Assembly: GCA_009823505.1 (NCBI GenBank)
Contig: VZQC01005068.1
Span: forward strand, 2,072,406 to 2,136,405
From: Rhizomys pruinosus
Lineage: Eukaryota > Chordata > Mammalia > Rodentia > Spalacidae
Direction: 5' to 3'
DNA length: 64,000 nt
This document shows positions 10,591 through 20,024 of the stretch, one piece after another. The translations under genes and the position numbers were made by a program. Under the pieces are notes generated by a model. The model saw nothing but the letters and a program-made list of their open reading frames with translations. It was not told where the DNA came from and did not search any database. The first letter of the stretch is position 1; the number at the start of each line of letters is the position of its first letter.

Positions 10591-10604
10591 ATTTTGGGAG
10601 ATCT

Positions 10605-10800
10605 TAGAAGGTGTGGCCATGCTGGAGGAAGTATGTGTGTGAACCTTGGCTTTCTGCTCCAGTTCCAGCCACCATGCCTCCCACCACAACAGACTCTTAA
10701 TTCCCTGGAACCATCAATCATAAACTCAAATAAACTCTTCCTTTTATAAGTTCCCTTGGTCATGGTGGTTTTATCACAGCAACAGAAAAGTGACTAATAC
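10605..10800 (-). mobile_element. Terminal fragment of the 'gataaaacac' repeat family
   Basis: The antisense signature 'ggtcatggtggttttatcacagcaacag' lies at 10756-10786. Upstream is 'aactcaaataaactcttcc', which carries an AATAAA. Confidence 0.6.
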
Positions 10801-11925
10801 ACCAACTTTCCCCTCCCAGGTAATTACCAACCTTGATTTTTTTTTTTTCCTGAGGTAGATCTAATGCTTAATCCTTACCCTTACCACCCAACTTGCTTCC
10901 CACACAAAATCTTAACTAAAATCCAGGTATACTCCTTACTATCTTTGGTTGTTTAGCTTCCAACAGGTATTGAAGTCAAAAGGACTACCGTTATTAAGTT
11001 GCTAGCATAACAATTGTTTACTGTAATAACAAACACCAGTGGTTGCTCTCTCAGCTAATACACTACCCAGGGAATGATACAGAGCTTACACCAGGCACCT
11101 TGAATTCCTGGACTGAGGAACTACTTTCTGAACTACACACTCAACTCCACCACATCCAAGTCCCACTTGGACATGCAAATATGTCAACTAAAATAATACC
11201 ACGAATAAAAAACAAATGAAGCAATGGAATAACAGAAGATGCACAAATCCCAACACAGTAACATAAGAAACATTAAAAACCAAACAACATAACTCCTACA
11301 AAAATTATTAACCCTACAATAATGGCACCGAGTGAGAGTGACTTAGCTGAAATCCCAGAGAACGCAAAATAATGATTAAACAGCTGAACAAAATAAGGAA
11401 AGGTGATGGATGGCATGAAAGAGGAATTCAACAAAGAGACAAAAATACAACTGAAAAACCCATCTGAAATACTGGAAAAACCAACCAAGCAAGCAAGCAA
11501 GCAACCAACCAACCAGAGGGGAGTCAAAAAATTCTGTGGAGATCCACAACTGGCTAAGATGGAGAAAATAAAAGACTAGACTGCTTAGCCTGAATGAGAC
11601 AGTCTTCTCCAATCCAGCTCAGCAATCTCTGGAAAACAGAGGACAGAAAGACTTTAAGGGCCAGAAACTACCAAAACAAAACACAACAACAACAAAACAA
11701 AACAAAAACCCAGACATACTGGTTTTTTCATACTCACAATTGCTGTGAGTTCACACATTATGAACTCACAGCAATTGTGACAGCATGCACAAGACCCACT
11801 GCAGCTCAAGCCAGGCAACAGTCTAGCACAGAGGTGATGAGGTAGACAGGAGGTCCCAACCCAAGCTGAGAAGCTAACAGCATTTGGCAGTTGCTGGGAC
11901 AAAAGTCAAGTTTTAAAAGTGTGAT
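10801..11925 (-). mobile_element. Rodent L1-like retroelement remnant
   Basis: An A-rich, low-GC stretch whose minus strand from about 11900 to 11735 follows a segment common in mouse and rat genomes ('ggcttgagctgcagtggg', 'tcttgtgcatgctgtcac', 'tgctgtgagttca'). The plus strand shows L1-like A-rich coding debris ('gaggaattcaacaaagagac' near 11425). The neighbouring segment of what seems to be the same family is found at 50890-51165. The assignment as L1-like is inferred from memory of genomic context; family and boundaries are uncertain. Confidence 0.45.
11734..11780. repeat. Perfect 20-bp inverted repeat (hairpin)
   Basis: The arms 11734-11753 and 11761-11780 are exact reverse complements, separated by a 7-nt loop ('cacatta'). 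Related rodent sequences carry only one arm, so the second seems a local inverted copy. Confidence 0.95.
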
Positions 11926-11929
11926 CTAA

Positions 11930-12077
11930 GCTGGGCATGGTGGCGCACGCCTTTAATCCTAGCACTTGGGAGGCAGAGGCAGGTGGATCTTTGTGAGTTC
12001 AAGGCTGGCCTGGTCTACAGAGTGGGTTCCAGGACAGCTGGTCTCTATAGGGAGACCCTGTCTCGAAAACACCAAAA

Positions 12078-12120
<43 letters not shown>

Positions 12121-12121
12121 A
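11930..12121 (+). mobile_element. B1 SINE with (AAAT)n tail
   Basis: Near-consensus B1 at 11930-12068 ('gctgggcatggtggcgcac' to 'ccctgtctcgaaaa'). Its A tail has expanded into a tetranucleotide array at about 12077-12121. Confidence 0.95.
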
Positions 12122-12506
12122 GTGATCTATGGTAGGTCAGCAACAATCCAGGGCAGGTTTCACATCTAGGAATATTTTTACAAAATGACGGAAAATAATG
12201 AATGTGAAGTTGAGTAGGGAAGGGAGGTCAGGTGTGACCAAAATATACTATATGAAGTTCTCAAAGAATTAATGCAACATTTTTCCTCCCTGTGGAAAAA
12301 TTTTAGCAAGAGAATGAACAGTATCTGATTTTGAAGATGAAGAGAGAAGAAATGAAGTAACCCAATAAGGGCAAAGGTAAAAGAATAGTAAGGACCAGTA
12401 GGAATTCCAATTCACAGAAACACTCAGAAAAGAACACGCCTATAGGTGTTCCTAAAGGGACTAGAAAACACTTTCCAAAGAATATAACAGAATTTCCCAC
12501 AGTAAG
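12122..12506. other. Unique AT-rich stretch
   Basis: No gene or repeat recognised. Confidence 0.4.
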
Positions 12507-12539
<33 letters not shown>

Positions 12540-12636
12540 CCGTTCTCAACCGCCATGTGGGTGCTGGGGATCGAACCTGGGTCCTCTGCAAGAGCAGTAG
12601 GCACTCTTAACCGCTTAGGCCATCTCTCCAGCCCTG
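12507..12636 (-). mobile_element. B2/B3 head fragment joined to a 31-nt poly(A)
   Basis: Bases 12538-12636 are the antisense first ~100 nt of a B2/B3. The element stops at the point where the composite SINEs switch to B1, and there it meets (A)31, which in the element's own orientation is (T)31. Confidence 0.85.
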
Positions 12637-12782
12637 AAAAGGATTTCTTTCCAATCGGTCTCCAAGTCCAGTATCTGGGGTCCCTGGGAGCCTCTTACAT
12701 TCCCTGCTGTTCCTGCCATCTTTCTCGAGGTGTCTTGGTTCCTCAGATCCTTAATTCTCTTACTTTCTTCCTTTTCTTTCTC

Positions 12783-12915
12783 TTTTTTTTTTTTTTTATA
12801 TGGTCTAGATATTTGACCCTTGATGTCCTCAAACTCACTATGCAGCCCAAGCTGGCCTTGAACTCATGGCAGTCCTCCTGTCTTAACTCACAGACATGAG
12901 CACCATGCTCAGCCC
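12783..12915 (-). mobile_element. B1 SINE, old
   Basis: Antisense, with a long T-tract and then 'tcaaactcactatgcagcccaagctggccttgaactca'-like middle. The 5' end is diverged. Confidence 0.7.
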
Positions 12916-12942
12916 TTGACTTCCTTTAACTGTGATTTTTTG

Positions 12943-13036
12943 TTTTTCGCTTTTGTTTTCTATGTAGTCCACACTGACCTTGAACTCTTGATCTTCCAGC
13001 AGGCTGAGATTAAGGTTGTGCACCATTACCCCTAGG
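12943..13036 (-). mobile_element. B1 SINE fragment
   Basis: Antisense remnant: 'ctatgtagtccacactgacc', 'gctgagattaaggttgtgcacc'. Confidence 0.6.
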
Positions 13037-13047
13037 TAAAAACACTT

Positions 13048-13206
13048 TTTTTTGGGGGGGGTGTCTTTTTGAGACAGGGTCTCTCTGTAGCCTCAAATGG
13101 CCTGGAACTCACTGTTTAGACCAGGCTGGCCTTGAACTCACAGAGATCTACCTGCCTCTGCCTCCCTGAGTGCTGGGATTAAAAGTGTGTGCCACTATAA
13201 CCAGTC
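13048..13206 (-). mobile_element. B1 SINE
   Basis: Antisense, near full length: 'ctttttgagacagggtctctctg' to 'gctgggattaaaagtgtgtgcc'. Confidence 0.9.
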
Positions 13207-13231
13207 TAGATAAACACTTTTTGACTAACCA

Positions 13232-13389
13232 TTTCTTTTTTTTTTGGTCTTTTCGAGACAGGGTCTTCCTATAGCCCCAGCTGTCCTGGAACTCACTCTG
13301 TAGACCAGGCTGGCCATGAACTCACAAAGATCCGCCTGCCTCTGCCTCCCAAGTGCTAGGATTAAAGGCGTGCGCCACCACGCCTGGCT
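13232..13389 (-). mobile_element. B1 SINE, young
   Basis: Antisense, with intact CpGs at both ends ('cttttcgagacaggg' and 'aaaggcgtgcgccaccacgcc'). Confidence 0.95.
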
Positions 13390-13439
13390 AACTAACCATT
13401 TCTTATCTCCCCTTAGAGAGGATTATTTTTGGTTTTTTT

Positions 13440-13441
13440 GT

Positions 13442-13489
<48 letters not shown>

Positions 13490-13565
13490 TTTTTGTGGTG
13501 GCAGAGATTGAGCCCAGAGCCTTGCACATGCTAGAAAAGTGTTTTATTACTGAGTTATAGTCCTA
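13440..13565 (-). mobile_element. ID SINE with (TTTA)n tail
   Basis: About 13 TTTA units (13440-13492) form the antisense tail of an ID-type unit ('attgagcccagagccttgcacatgc...ttactgagtt'). Confidence 0.7.
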
Positions 13566-13633
13566 AACTTTTTTCCTTTCTAAAAATATTTATTTATGAC
13601 CTGAGGACCAGATCCTCAAAAAAATTTTTATTT

Positions 13634-13788
13634 ATGCTGGGCAGGGTGGTGTACTCCTTTGATCCCAGCTCTTGGAAGGCAGAGGCAGGTGGATCTCTGT
13701 GAGTTCAAGGCCAACCTGGTCTACATAGGGAGTTTAGGGCCAGCTGGGGCTACAGGGACATCCTGTCTCAAAAAGACCAAAAAAATTA
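13634..13788 (+). mobile_element. B1 SINE
   Basis: 'tgctgggcagggtggtgtac' to 'cctgtctcaaaaagaccaaaaaaa'. It is diverged, and its CpGs have decayed. Confidence 0.9.
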
Positions 13789-13794
13789 TTTATT

Positions 13795-13935
13795 CATTTA
13801 TTTTGAGACAAGGTCCCATGTATCCCAGACTGGCCTTGAGCTCACTATGTAGTAGCCAACAATAACCTTGAATGTCCTCTGCCACCACACCTGGTCTATA
13901 CAGTGGCTGGGATTAAACCCAATGGTTGAAGTGCT
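13795..13935 (-). mobile_element. B1/ID-related SINE fragment
   Basis: An antisense B1 piece (13795-13895) is followed by an ID-like stretch 'gctgggattaaacccaatgg...gtgctaggcaaacac'. It may be a decayed B4-type unit. Confidence 0.5.
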
Positions 13936-13939
13936 AGGC

Positions 13940-14714
13940 AAACACTGTGTCTTTTTATTTTCTCTTTCATTCAAAGATGTTTTTTATTTGTATCTGCAGG
14001 ATGTCTGGGGACATTCCTGTAGTAGGTACCCCAACTCTCTTGTTCAAGGCTTAAGCTTCCATAAGCAGAGAATGAAAAGTCAGCCTCAGTTCCACCTGCT
14101 TTCATCCTTATATGTGTACAGAATGAGCCTGCTTGAATCCTAGTCTAGAACAATAGAGTTGTGAGCTTTAGTGGACTTGGCAAGGACTCCTATTTCTCTA
14201 ACCTCAGAGGCTGCAGAGGTGCAGAGGAGCTGAGAACTCCCTTGGGATATGCACCTGACCTTCCAGCTCTGGGGCTTCAGTGCCTGCTACATAGAGCCTT
14301 GTGGGGACCCTCTCTTTTCTCAGTTGCCATTTACAGCTGGGTCAGTCCTCGTGACCTAATTTCCCTTACTGAAAGTGGGTCTGCCTTGACAGGTGTGCGC
14401 TCAGCCACCTGCAGCCCTGTGCCAGGCTAGCAGCAGAGTCATGCTTCTCTCTGACTCAAGCCACCATGGGTCACAAGGCTGGCACTAGGTCTCATGAATT
14501 CCCCAAACCTCTATTAGATTGCTTTCAGAGGTGAGGGAGGATGGCTATGACTTATCTCCTAGTGGAAGACTCTCATTCTTGGGGAACCAGAGGGATGACG
14601 TGGAAGCTGCTGGAGACGAGTAGGCACTACCTGTGTCCACTGGCTGGACTGGAGTATCAGACCAGCTGACAGTCAGTAGAAATGCTAGGCTATTTGTCAC
14701 ATGGACTAGTGCTG
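13940..14714. other. Unique stretch, nothing recognised
   Basis: Unique DNA with no clear exon. Short chance frames occur on both strands. Confidence 0.4.
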
Positions 14715-14715
14715 G

Positions 14716-14834
14716 CTCTTTCTTTGTTTTTCTGAGAGTCTTGCTATTAGCCCATGCTGGTCTGGAACTCAAAGCCCTATCTCAAGCCTCCAGAGTCCTG
14801 GAATTATATGTGTGCCACCACCGCACCCAGTTGG
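14716..14834 (-). mobile_element. Old B1 SINE
   Basis: Antisense and diverged: 'cccatgctggtctggaactcaaagcc' region and 'ctggaattatatgtgtgccacca'. Confidence 0.65.
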
Positions 14835-15059
14835 ACTAATCCTCTGACTGGCCTCACATGCTTCAGCATTGACCTGGTGACAGGCCTAGACCCCATTAAC
14901 CCTCAGATCCTGGGGAGCCTAGGTGTGCTATGGAGTTGGGATCTAGAAAGGAGAGGAGAATCTGAAGTTGAGAGCCATGTTTGAACTCATCTACCACCCG
15001 TGAGTCAGGGACAAGTTGTTTCTTTTCATCTTATCAAGGATAACCTGCCTCTGCGCACG

Positions 15060-15310
15060 ATTAGTCCAACAGATGAGGACTATAAGAATGGATTAATGCG
15101 GAGTGGTACTGGGGTTTTCAGAGGGACCTTCTTTTCACACTGCTTCCTTTGCAGCTGATTTCAGGGGTGAGTGAGTCACCATGTCCCACCCATGCTGTTC
15201 AGAGCCTGCGCTGCCATTATAGATGACCACAGCTGCATTCTGCTCTCAGCTCCCAGGAAGTAATTAGTCCTAGCAGGGACTTCATTAATCTTGATTTAGT
15301 GCTTAGTGTA
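15060..15310. promoter_or_regulatory. Candidate conserved noncoding element
   Basis: Unique DNA with several homeodomain-like cores ('gattaatg', 'taattag', 'attaatc') plus 'tgagtgagtcacc' and 'gccattatagatgac'. It has no coding signal. Calling it regulatory is inference from motif density only. Confidence 0.2.
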
Positions 15311-15430
15311 GTGTCTCCTTTCCCCCTTCCCCTTCATTGTCTACGCATTAAGTGACTGAAGGAAGTGTTGATTCCTAGCAATAGCAGGCTGGGGACTGGA
15401 GGAGCCCATAGTTCCAGCATGGGAGCCCCC

Positions 15431-15456
15431 NNNNNNNNNNNCCCCCCCCCCCCCCC
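15431..15456. repeat. Assembly gap (11 N) and poly(C)
   Basis: Eleven N at 15431-15441 are followed directly by 15 C (15442-15456) and preceded by five C. It is an unresolved poly(C) tract, so its true length is unknown. Confidence 0.95.
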
Positions 15457-15644
15457 GTCACCTAGCCAATAGCTCCCTGGTACCAAAGGAAATGCACAAC
15501 ACAGGTAAAGGATTAGGTGCCCAGCCCTCCCGCTTGTCCTTCCCGCACCCTGTCCTCGCTTGGTCTAGTTCCTGAGCTCAAGAACAGCAGCAGGTTGTGT
15601 GTAGTTCCTTCTGTCTGCTTGCCAAGCTCCTGTCCCTTGGTGTA

Positions 15645-15830
15645 TTTGGTTACTTTTCTATTACTGTGATAAAACGCCATAAACAAGACAATTTATAGAA
15701 GGAAGAGTTTACTTGGTTTATGATTCCGGAGGGATGAGTCCATCATGGAGGGGAGGCGTGGCAGCCAAGGTGGTAGGAAAGTTGTAGAGGGCCAGTCTAA
15801 CAGTCAGCATCACCCTGAACACTGAATGCC
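15645..15830 (+). mobile_element. 5' part of the 'gataaaacac' repeat family
   Basis: 'ttactgtgataaaacgccat', 'ggaagagtttacttgg', 'tccatcatggaggggagg'. It is truncated before the later landmarks of the family. Confidence 0.6.
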
Positions 15831-15912
15831 CTCACTCAGAATCACTCCTAGCAGCGGGGTTTTCTTGGGGTCTCTTTTCTCTTCCCTCTTGGGTTTCTAC
15901 AAGCCCTTCTTG

Positions 15913-15916
<4 letters not shown>

Positions 15917-15963
<47 letters not shown>
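15917..15963 (+). repeat. (GT)n microsatellite
   Basis: Uninterrupted array of about 23 dinucleotides. Confidence 0.98.
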
Positions 15964-15965
<2 letters not shown>

Positions 15966-16233
15966 TCAGTGGGTACTCAGAGCTGTGTGTGACCCCATCG
16001 TTGAGTGGGTCTGGATCTACAACCTATGTATTCATCAGCCCTCCTGCCATACTAACTAGGATAGCATCAGACAGATGTCAGTGTCTTCATCATGCCTGAT
16101 CTGAGACCCCCAGACTCTGGTGGGTTGACTGAGTGAAAGGCAAAGGCAAGTTTCATGTCTAGAAACTTAATTATGAGCCTAAATTCTATTAAAATAAGAA
16201 TTTAAACACTGACTAGTATTTCTAAGTGGTATT

Positions 16234-16494
16234 TTTTTTTTTTTTTTTGAGAGAGGATCTCCCTATAGCCCCAGATGGCCTGGAATTCACTCTGTAGACC
16301 AGGCTGGCCTTGAACTCACAGAGATCCACCTGCCTCTACCTTCCAAGTGCTAGGATTAAAGGCGTGGCATGTGCCACCACACCTGGTTTAAAGCTACCAC
16401 ACCCGGTTTAAGCCATGTGGGTGCTGGGAATCCAACCTGGGTCCTCTGCAAGAGCAGTCGGTACTCTTAACCACTGAGCCATCTCTCCAGCCCC
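16234..16494 (-). mobile_element. Composite B2/B3-head + B1 SINE, variant junction
   Basis: On the minus strand a B2/B3 head (16494 back to about 16411) leads into B1 sequence. The joint holds two successive B1-head-like pieces, each preceded by 'ctt(t)aa': 'cttaaaccgggtgtgg', then 'ctttaaaccaggtgtgg'. The whole unit lies between imperfect direct repeats, 'ttctaagtggtat' at 16220-16232 and 'ttctaagttgtat' at 16495-16507 (12/13). This supports one insertion event rather than two. Confidence 0.7.
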
Positions 16495-16526
16495 TTCTAA
16501 GTTGTATCTTATTCAAAGAGCTACAA

Positions 16527-16690
16527 AGTCAGGCGTGGTGGCACATGCCTTTAATCCCAGCACTGGGGAGGCAAAAGCAGGTAGATTTCTATGAGTTCAG
16601 CCACCCTGGTCTACATAGCAAGTTCCAGGCCAGCTCGGGCTACAGGGAGACACTGTCTCAAACCAACCCAACCCCAAACAAAATACAAAA
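16527..16690 (+). mobile_element. B1 SINE
   Basis: 'gtcaggcgtggtggcacatgcc' to 'cactgtctcaaacc', with an impure A/C-rich tail. Confidence 0.9.
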
Positions 16691-16840
16691 TCTACAAAAT
16701 ACAAAACAAACAGATAGAAAGGCTGACTAGTGACCTGATTCACAGTGTCTTGTTGTTGCTAATAGCAGCTGAGCTGTGATATTTTCGTGGCTTGGATGGA
16801 ATTAATGTGTAATGAACTGGTTAAACAAACCCAGATATGG

Positions 16841-17060
16841 GGCTGGAGAGATGGCTCAGCAGTTAAAAGCACAGGCTGCTATTTCAGAGGACCCAGGTTC
16901 AATTCCCAGCACCCACATGGCAGCTAACAACTGTCTCTAACTCCTGTTCCAGGGATCCAACCCCCTCTTCTGGTCTTCATAGACATTACATGACATAGAT
17001 GCACTTACATACATGAAACAGATACACTCATAAAATGAAAATAATAAATGAAATATTTTT
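16841..17060 (+). mobile_element. B2/B3 SINE
   Basis: Complete copy from 'ggctggagagatggctcagc' to an A-rich tail 'aaatgaaaataataaatg'. The 3' body is diverged ('gacattacatgacatagatg'). Confidence 0.9.
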
Positions 17061-17299
17061 TAAAAATCCAAACCTTCAGAATCAACCACATGTCCCAAAT
17101 TTCTTGAGGCCTACATCAAAACAAGATGTAGACCTTGGAGTGCTATGCCCACCCTCACCAGTGGTCCCCACGCCTTTTCTACTTAATTTGATAAGCTTTT
17201 TCTTGGCATCTACTTCAAGAGATACATGTGCCTTCGAAGCGAGGCCATTAGCAGCCCAGGCATTGCCTCCCCTGTCTTTGAGAGATGCCCTGGCTAGTG

Positions 17300-17500
17300 G
17301 TGGGTAGGCTTTGGAGTCATACAGATTAGAATCCCAATCCTGGGTGTAGGCTTTAGCAGCTGTGAACTCTTATGCAAGTTTTGTGGTTTTTTTTTTCTAC
17401 CTTTCTTCAGAAAATGGGCAAAGGAATATATCTCCCTTGCAGAAATGCTTGAAGGGTTGAGTATAATTCTGTGCCCCAAATGGCAAGCACAGGTCCTACG
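17300..17500 (+). mobile_element. MIR SINE
   Basis: Ancient tRNA-derived repeat in sense: 'ggctttggagtcatacagatt', 'agctgtgaactcttatgcaag', 'cttcagaaaatgggcaaagg', 'aatgcttgaagggttgagtat'. Confidence 0.75.
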
Positions 17501-17680
17501 TTAATGAGCCATCAACGGGTAGCTCTTGTTATGGTCTTTTCCCTCAAAAAAAGGTTCTGTTCTATTTGTCCCAGGGTCGTTGGTCCTTGTCCATTTTATA
17601 GTAATTTCACCTATAGCCATCAGCATCAGTTTCTACCCCTAACCAACTAAGTGCAGAATATATGCATGGTCTCAATGACA

Positions 17681-17726
17681 TTTTTGCGTTTGAGTGATAT
17701 GCTATAAACTTTATAACATGTTTATC
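17681..17726 (+). repeat. Long-range inverted repeat, left arm
   Basis: Reverse complement of 18278-18323. The inner 33 bases (17694-17726) differ at one position, and 13 more outer bases match at 10. The arm is AT-rich ('gatatgctataaacttt'). Confidence 0.85.
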
Positions 17727-18277
17727 TCCAGCATCACATCTGAGAGGTTTAGATGAACCAGAAGAAAGATTTGAGGCAGTTGCTCTCTGTTTCAGGCATG
17801 AAACATGTTCCATGTGTGTATCTGAATGTGTGAGTAGACAGCTGTGACTGGTAGTCATTGGAGTCTGTGTGTTTTGTCTGTGCGGACTCCAAATCTCATC
17901 TGTTCTAGTCCCATTAGAGGGTCCCTGTCTCATTCCTGTGGTGCTGCTAGGGGGGCTTCGACAGTCCTGGGAGGAAGGGTGTCTGAAGACACTGGAAGCC
18001 TGGCCGCTCAGGGTTCTGCAAGTGACTCTCACATGGCTTGTTTACAGCGGACACTACAAGATATGATGTCAGTGCCTCTTTCTGGCCATACTCATGCAGA
18101 CATGTGGACATACATGCAATGTGGGCCCCTTGGCTCTTTGTCCTTTACCTCTTTCCTCTGCATTGCTGGGTTACAGGGAACTGTGTTCCCACTCGCTCCT
18201 CAGTGGGATCCTGAGTATATTTGGCCACACGTATACATTCTAAAAGCCTCAGTCTCCAGTGGCCTCTCTGGCATAGT

Positions 18278-18323
18278 GATAAACAAGTTATAAAGTTTAT
18301 AGCATATCACGCAAATGCAGAAA
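18278..18323 (-). repeat. Long-range inverted repeat, right arm
   Basis: Partner of 17681-17726. The 551 bases between the arms are unique, GC-balanced and open for up to 149 codons on the plus strand (17844-18293), without recognisable transposase features. A small DNA transposon (MITE-like) and a snap-back inverted duplication are both possible. Confidence 0.85.
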
Positions 18324-18513
18324 TGATTGCTCTGCATCTGTTCCCTAGTGCTGTGCTCCCAGCTTCAGGGTCTTGATCAGGCTGCTTCCTGGTCTTCTAG
18401 CTCTGAGGTAGCCATGGTTTTCTGCTATTGCATTTTTTTAGACTGAATCTTTCCCTGTCAGTTTCTCCATTTCTTATCATGGGTTAATCAGTCCCTGTAC
18501 TTAGGGTATACTT

Positions 18514-18516
<3 letters not shown>

Positions 18517-18554
<38 letters not shown>
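18517..18554 (+). repeat. (GT)n microsatellite
   Basis: About 18 dinucleotides directly upstream of the antisense B1 tail. Confidence 0.97.
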
Positions 18555-18555
<1 letters not shown>

Positions 18556-18559
18556 TGGT

Positions 18560-18716
18560 TTGTTTTGTTTTGGTATTTTTGAGACAGGGGCTCCCTTTAG
18601 TCCCAGCTGGCCTGGATCTCACTATGTAGACCAGGCTGGCCTTGAACTCACAGAGATCCACCTGACTCTGCCTCCCAAGTGCTGGGATTAAAGGTGTGCA
18701 CCACCACGCCTGGTTT
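18560..18716 (-). mobile_element. B1 SINE
   Basis: Antisense near-full copy ending 'attaaaggtgtgcaccaccacgcctgg'. Confidence 0.92.
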
Positions 18717-19175
18717 AGGGTGCGTTTTGTCTCTCCCTGTATTGCATGTGGACAGGCATCCACCCAGCCCATAGTAATCGTGATGGTCTCAAGTGCTGTT
18801 GAGCTCATGGAGCAGCAGGAAAGGCTGTGGGGGCCCCAGAGTTTGCAGGCAGGTCCCCCACTGTTGGCCTCCCACCCTCCCTTTGTTCGTCACATTTACA
18901 GGACCCCCAGAAGATGGATCCTAGGGGTCCTGAGGCAGCCAGGGTTGCTCTGTGGGGCGCCAGTGCGTCCTAATTTCCTGCATGGGAAGCTCCTCCTAGG
19001 ACACAGAATTTCAGCATTTTGATAAGTAGGCTGGTTCTAGATTCTGGTGAAGCAGCAAACCAAGCTGTCAGCTCACTGAGGAAATTTAAGTGAAATTAGT
19101 GGTCTGCCGTCACGATGACCAGGGACTAGGGAAACTTTTTTTTTCTGATGATAGCTGCTGACAAACTTATTTTAG
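18717..19175. other. Unique stretch, nothing recognised
   Basis: Unique, moderately GC-rich DNA without convincing exon borders. Confidence 0.4.
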
Positions 19176-19179
19176 TTGT

Positions 19180-19408
19180 CTCTTTTTTATTTATTTATTT
19201 TTTATGTTTTTTTTTATGTGTATGAACATACTGTCTGCATGCATGTTTGTGCACCCATGTTGTGCAATGCCGCAGAAGTCAGAAGAGATTCCCCCGGAAC
19301 TGGAGTTAAAGACTGTTCTCAGCCGCCATGTGGGTGCTGGGGATCGAACCCGGGTCCTCTGCAAGAGCAGTTGGTGTTCTTAACCACTAGGCTATTTCTC
19401 CAGCCCCA
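19180..19408 (-). mobile_element. B2/B3 SINE
   Basis: Antisense full-length copy. The head at the right end reads 'ccactaggctatttctccagcccc'. It keeps CpG-containing body motifs ('gccgccatgtggg', 'gatcgaacccgggtcc'). Confidence 0.92.
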
Positions 19409-19439
19409 GTTGTCTCTTTTTTTTAAAAAAAATTATTTA

Positions 19440-19607
19440 TATATTTTTAGATTTTTTTTTTTTTGGTATTTTTGAGACAGGGAGGCAGAAGCAGGCAGAT
19501 CTCTATGAGTTCAAGGGCAACCTGGTCTACATAGTGAACTCCAGGCCAGCTAGGACTACAGGGAGACACTGTCTCAAAAGACCAAAAGGAAAAAAAAAAA
19601 AAAAGAC
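19440..19607 (+). mobile_element. Rearranged B1: two 3' ends in inverted orientation
   Basis: An antisense B1 3' end with its T-tract ('ttggtatttttgagacaggg') runs at about 19484 straight into the middle of a sense B1 ('aggcagaagcaggcagatc'), which then completes normally with an A tail. Both 5' ends are missing. Confidence 0.8.
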
Positions 19608-20024
19608 AAGAGTGATGGAGGAGCGAGGGGGAGAAAAGGACTTCCCAGCCCTCCGAGATCCTCATGTTAATGTACAGCAAAGGAGAGATGCACAGAGACA
19701 GGGTACCACCGTGACATATGGCCCCTCTCCGTGGCCTGGGATATCGCCTCCAGACCCTCTTAAGGGGACCTTGTAACCCACCTGAAGCAGTGATGCACGT
19801 CCCAAGCAGACTTTCTCCTGGTGGCTTTCATCCACTGTGGACAAATGGTCACAAGTTCATGTGCTCGTCTGCCTGACAAATGCTTCAGGAAGGACCCCTG
19901 TCATATTAAGCTCAACTGTGGAGGAGCTAATATTTTTTGATGATGTCATAGAAAGAAAACCATGATGCTGAAAAAGAGAGAGAGCTGTATAGCATCTTGG
20001 ACAGGTTATGACCTTTGACCTTTT
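19608..20024. other. Unique stretch, nothing recognised
   Basis: Unique DNA; no supported gene. Confidence 0.4.

Noticed and set aside
17844..18293. 149-codon plus-strand frame between the inverted repeat arms
   Set aside because: No transposase motif (no DDE/D or zinc-finger pattern), and an equally long minus-strand frame (17607-18032) overlaps it.
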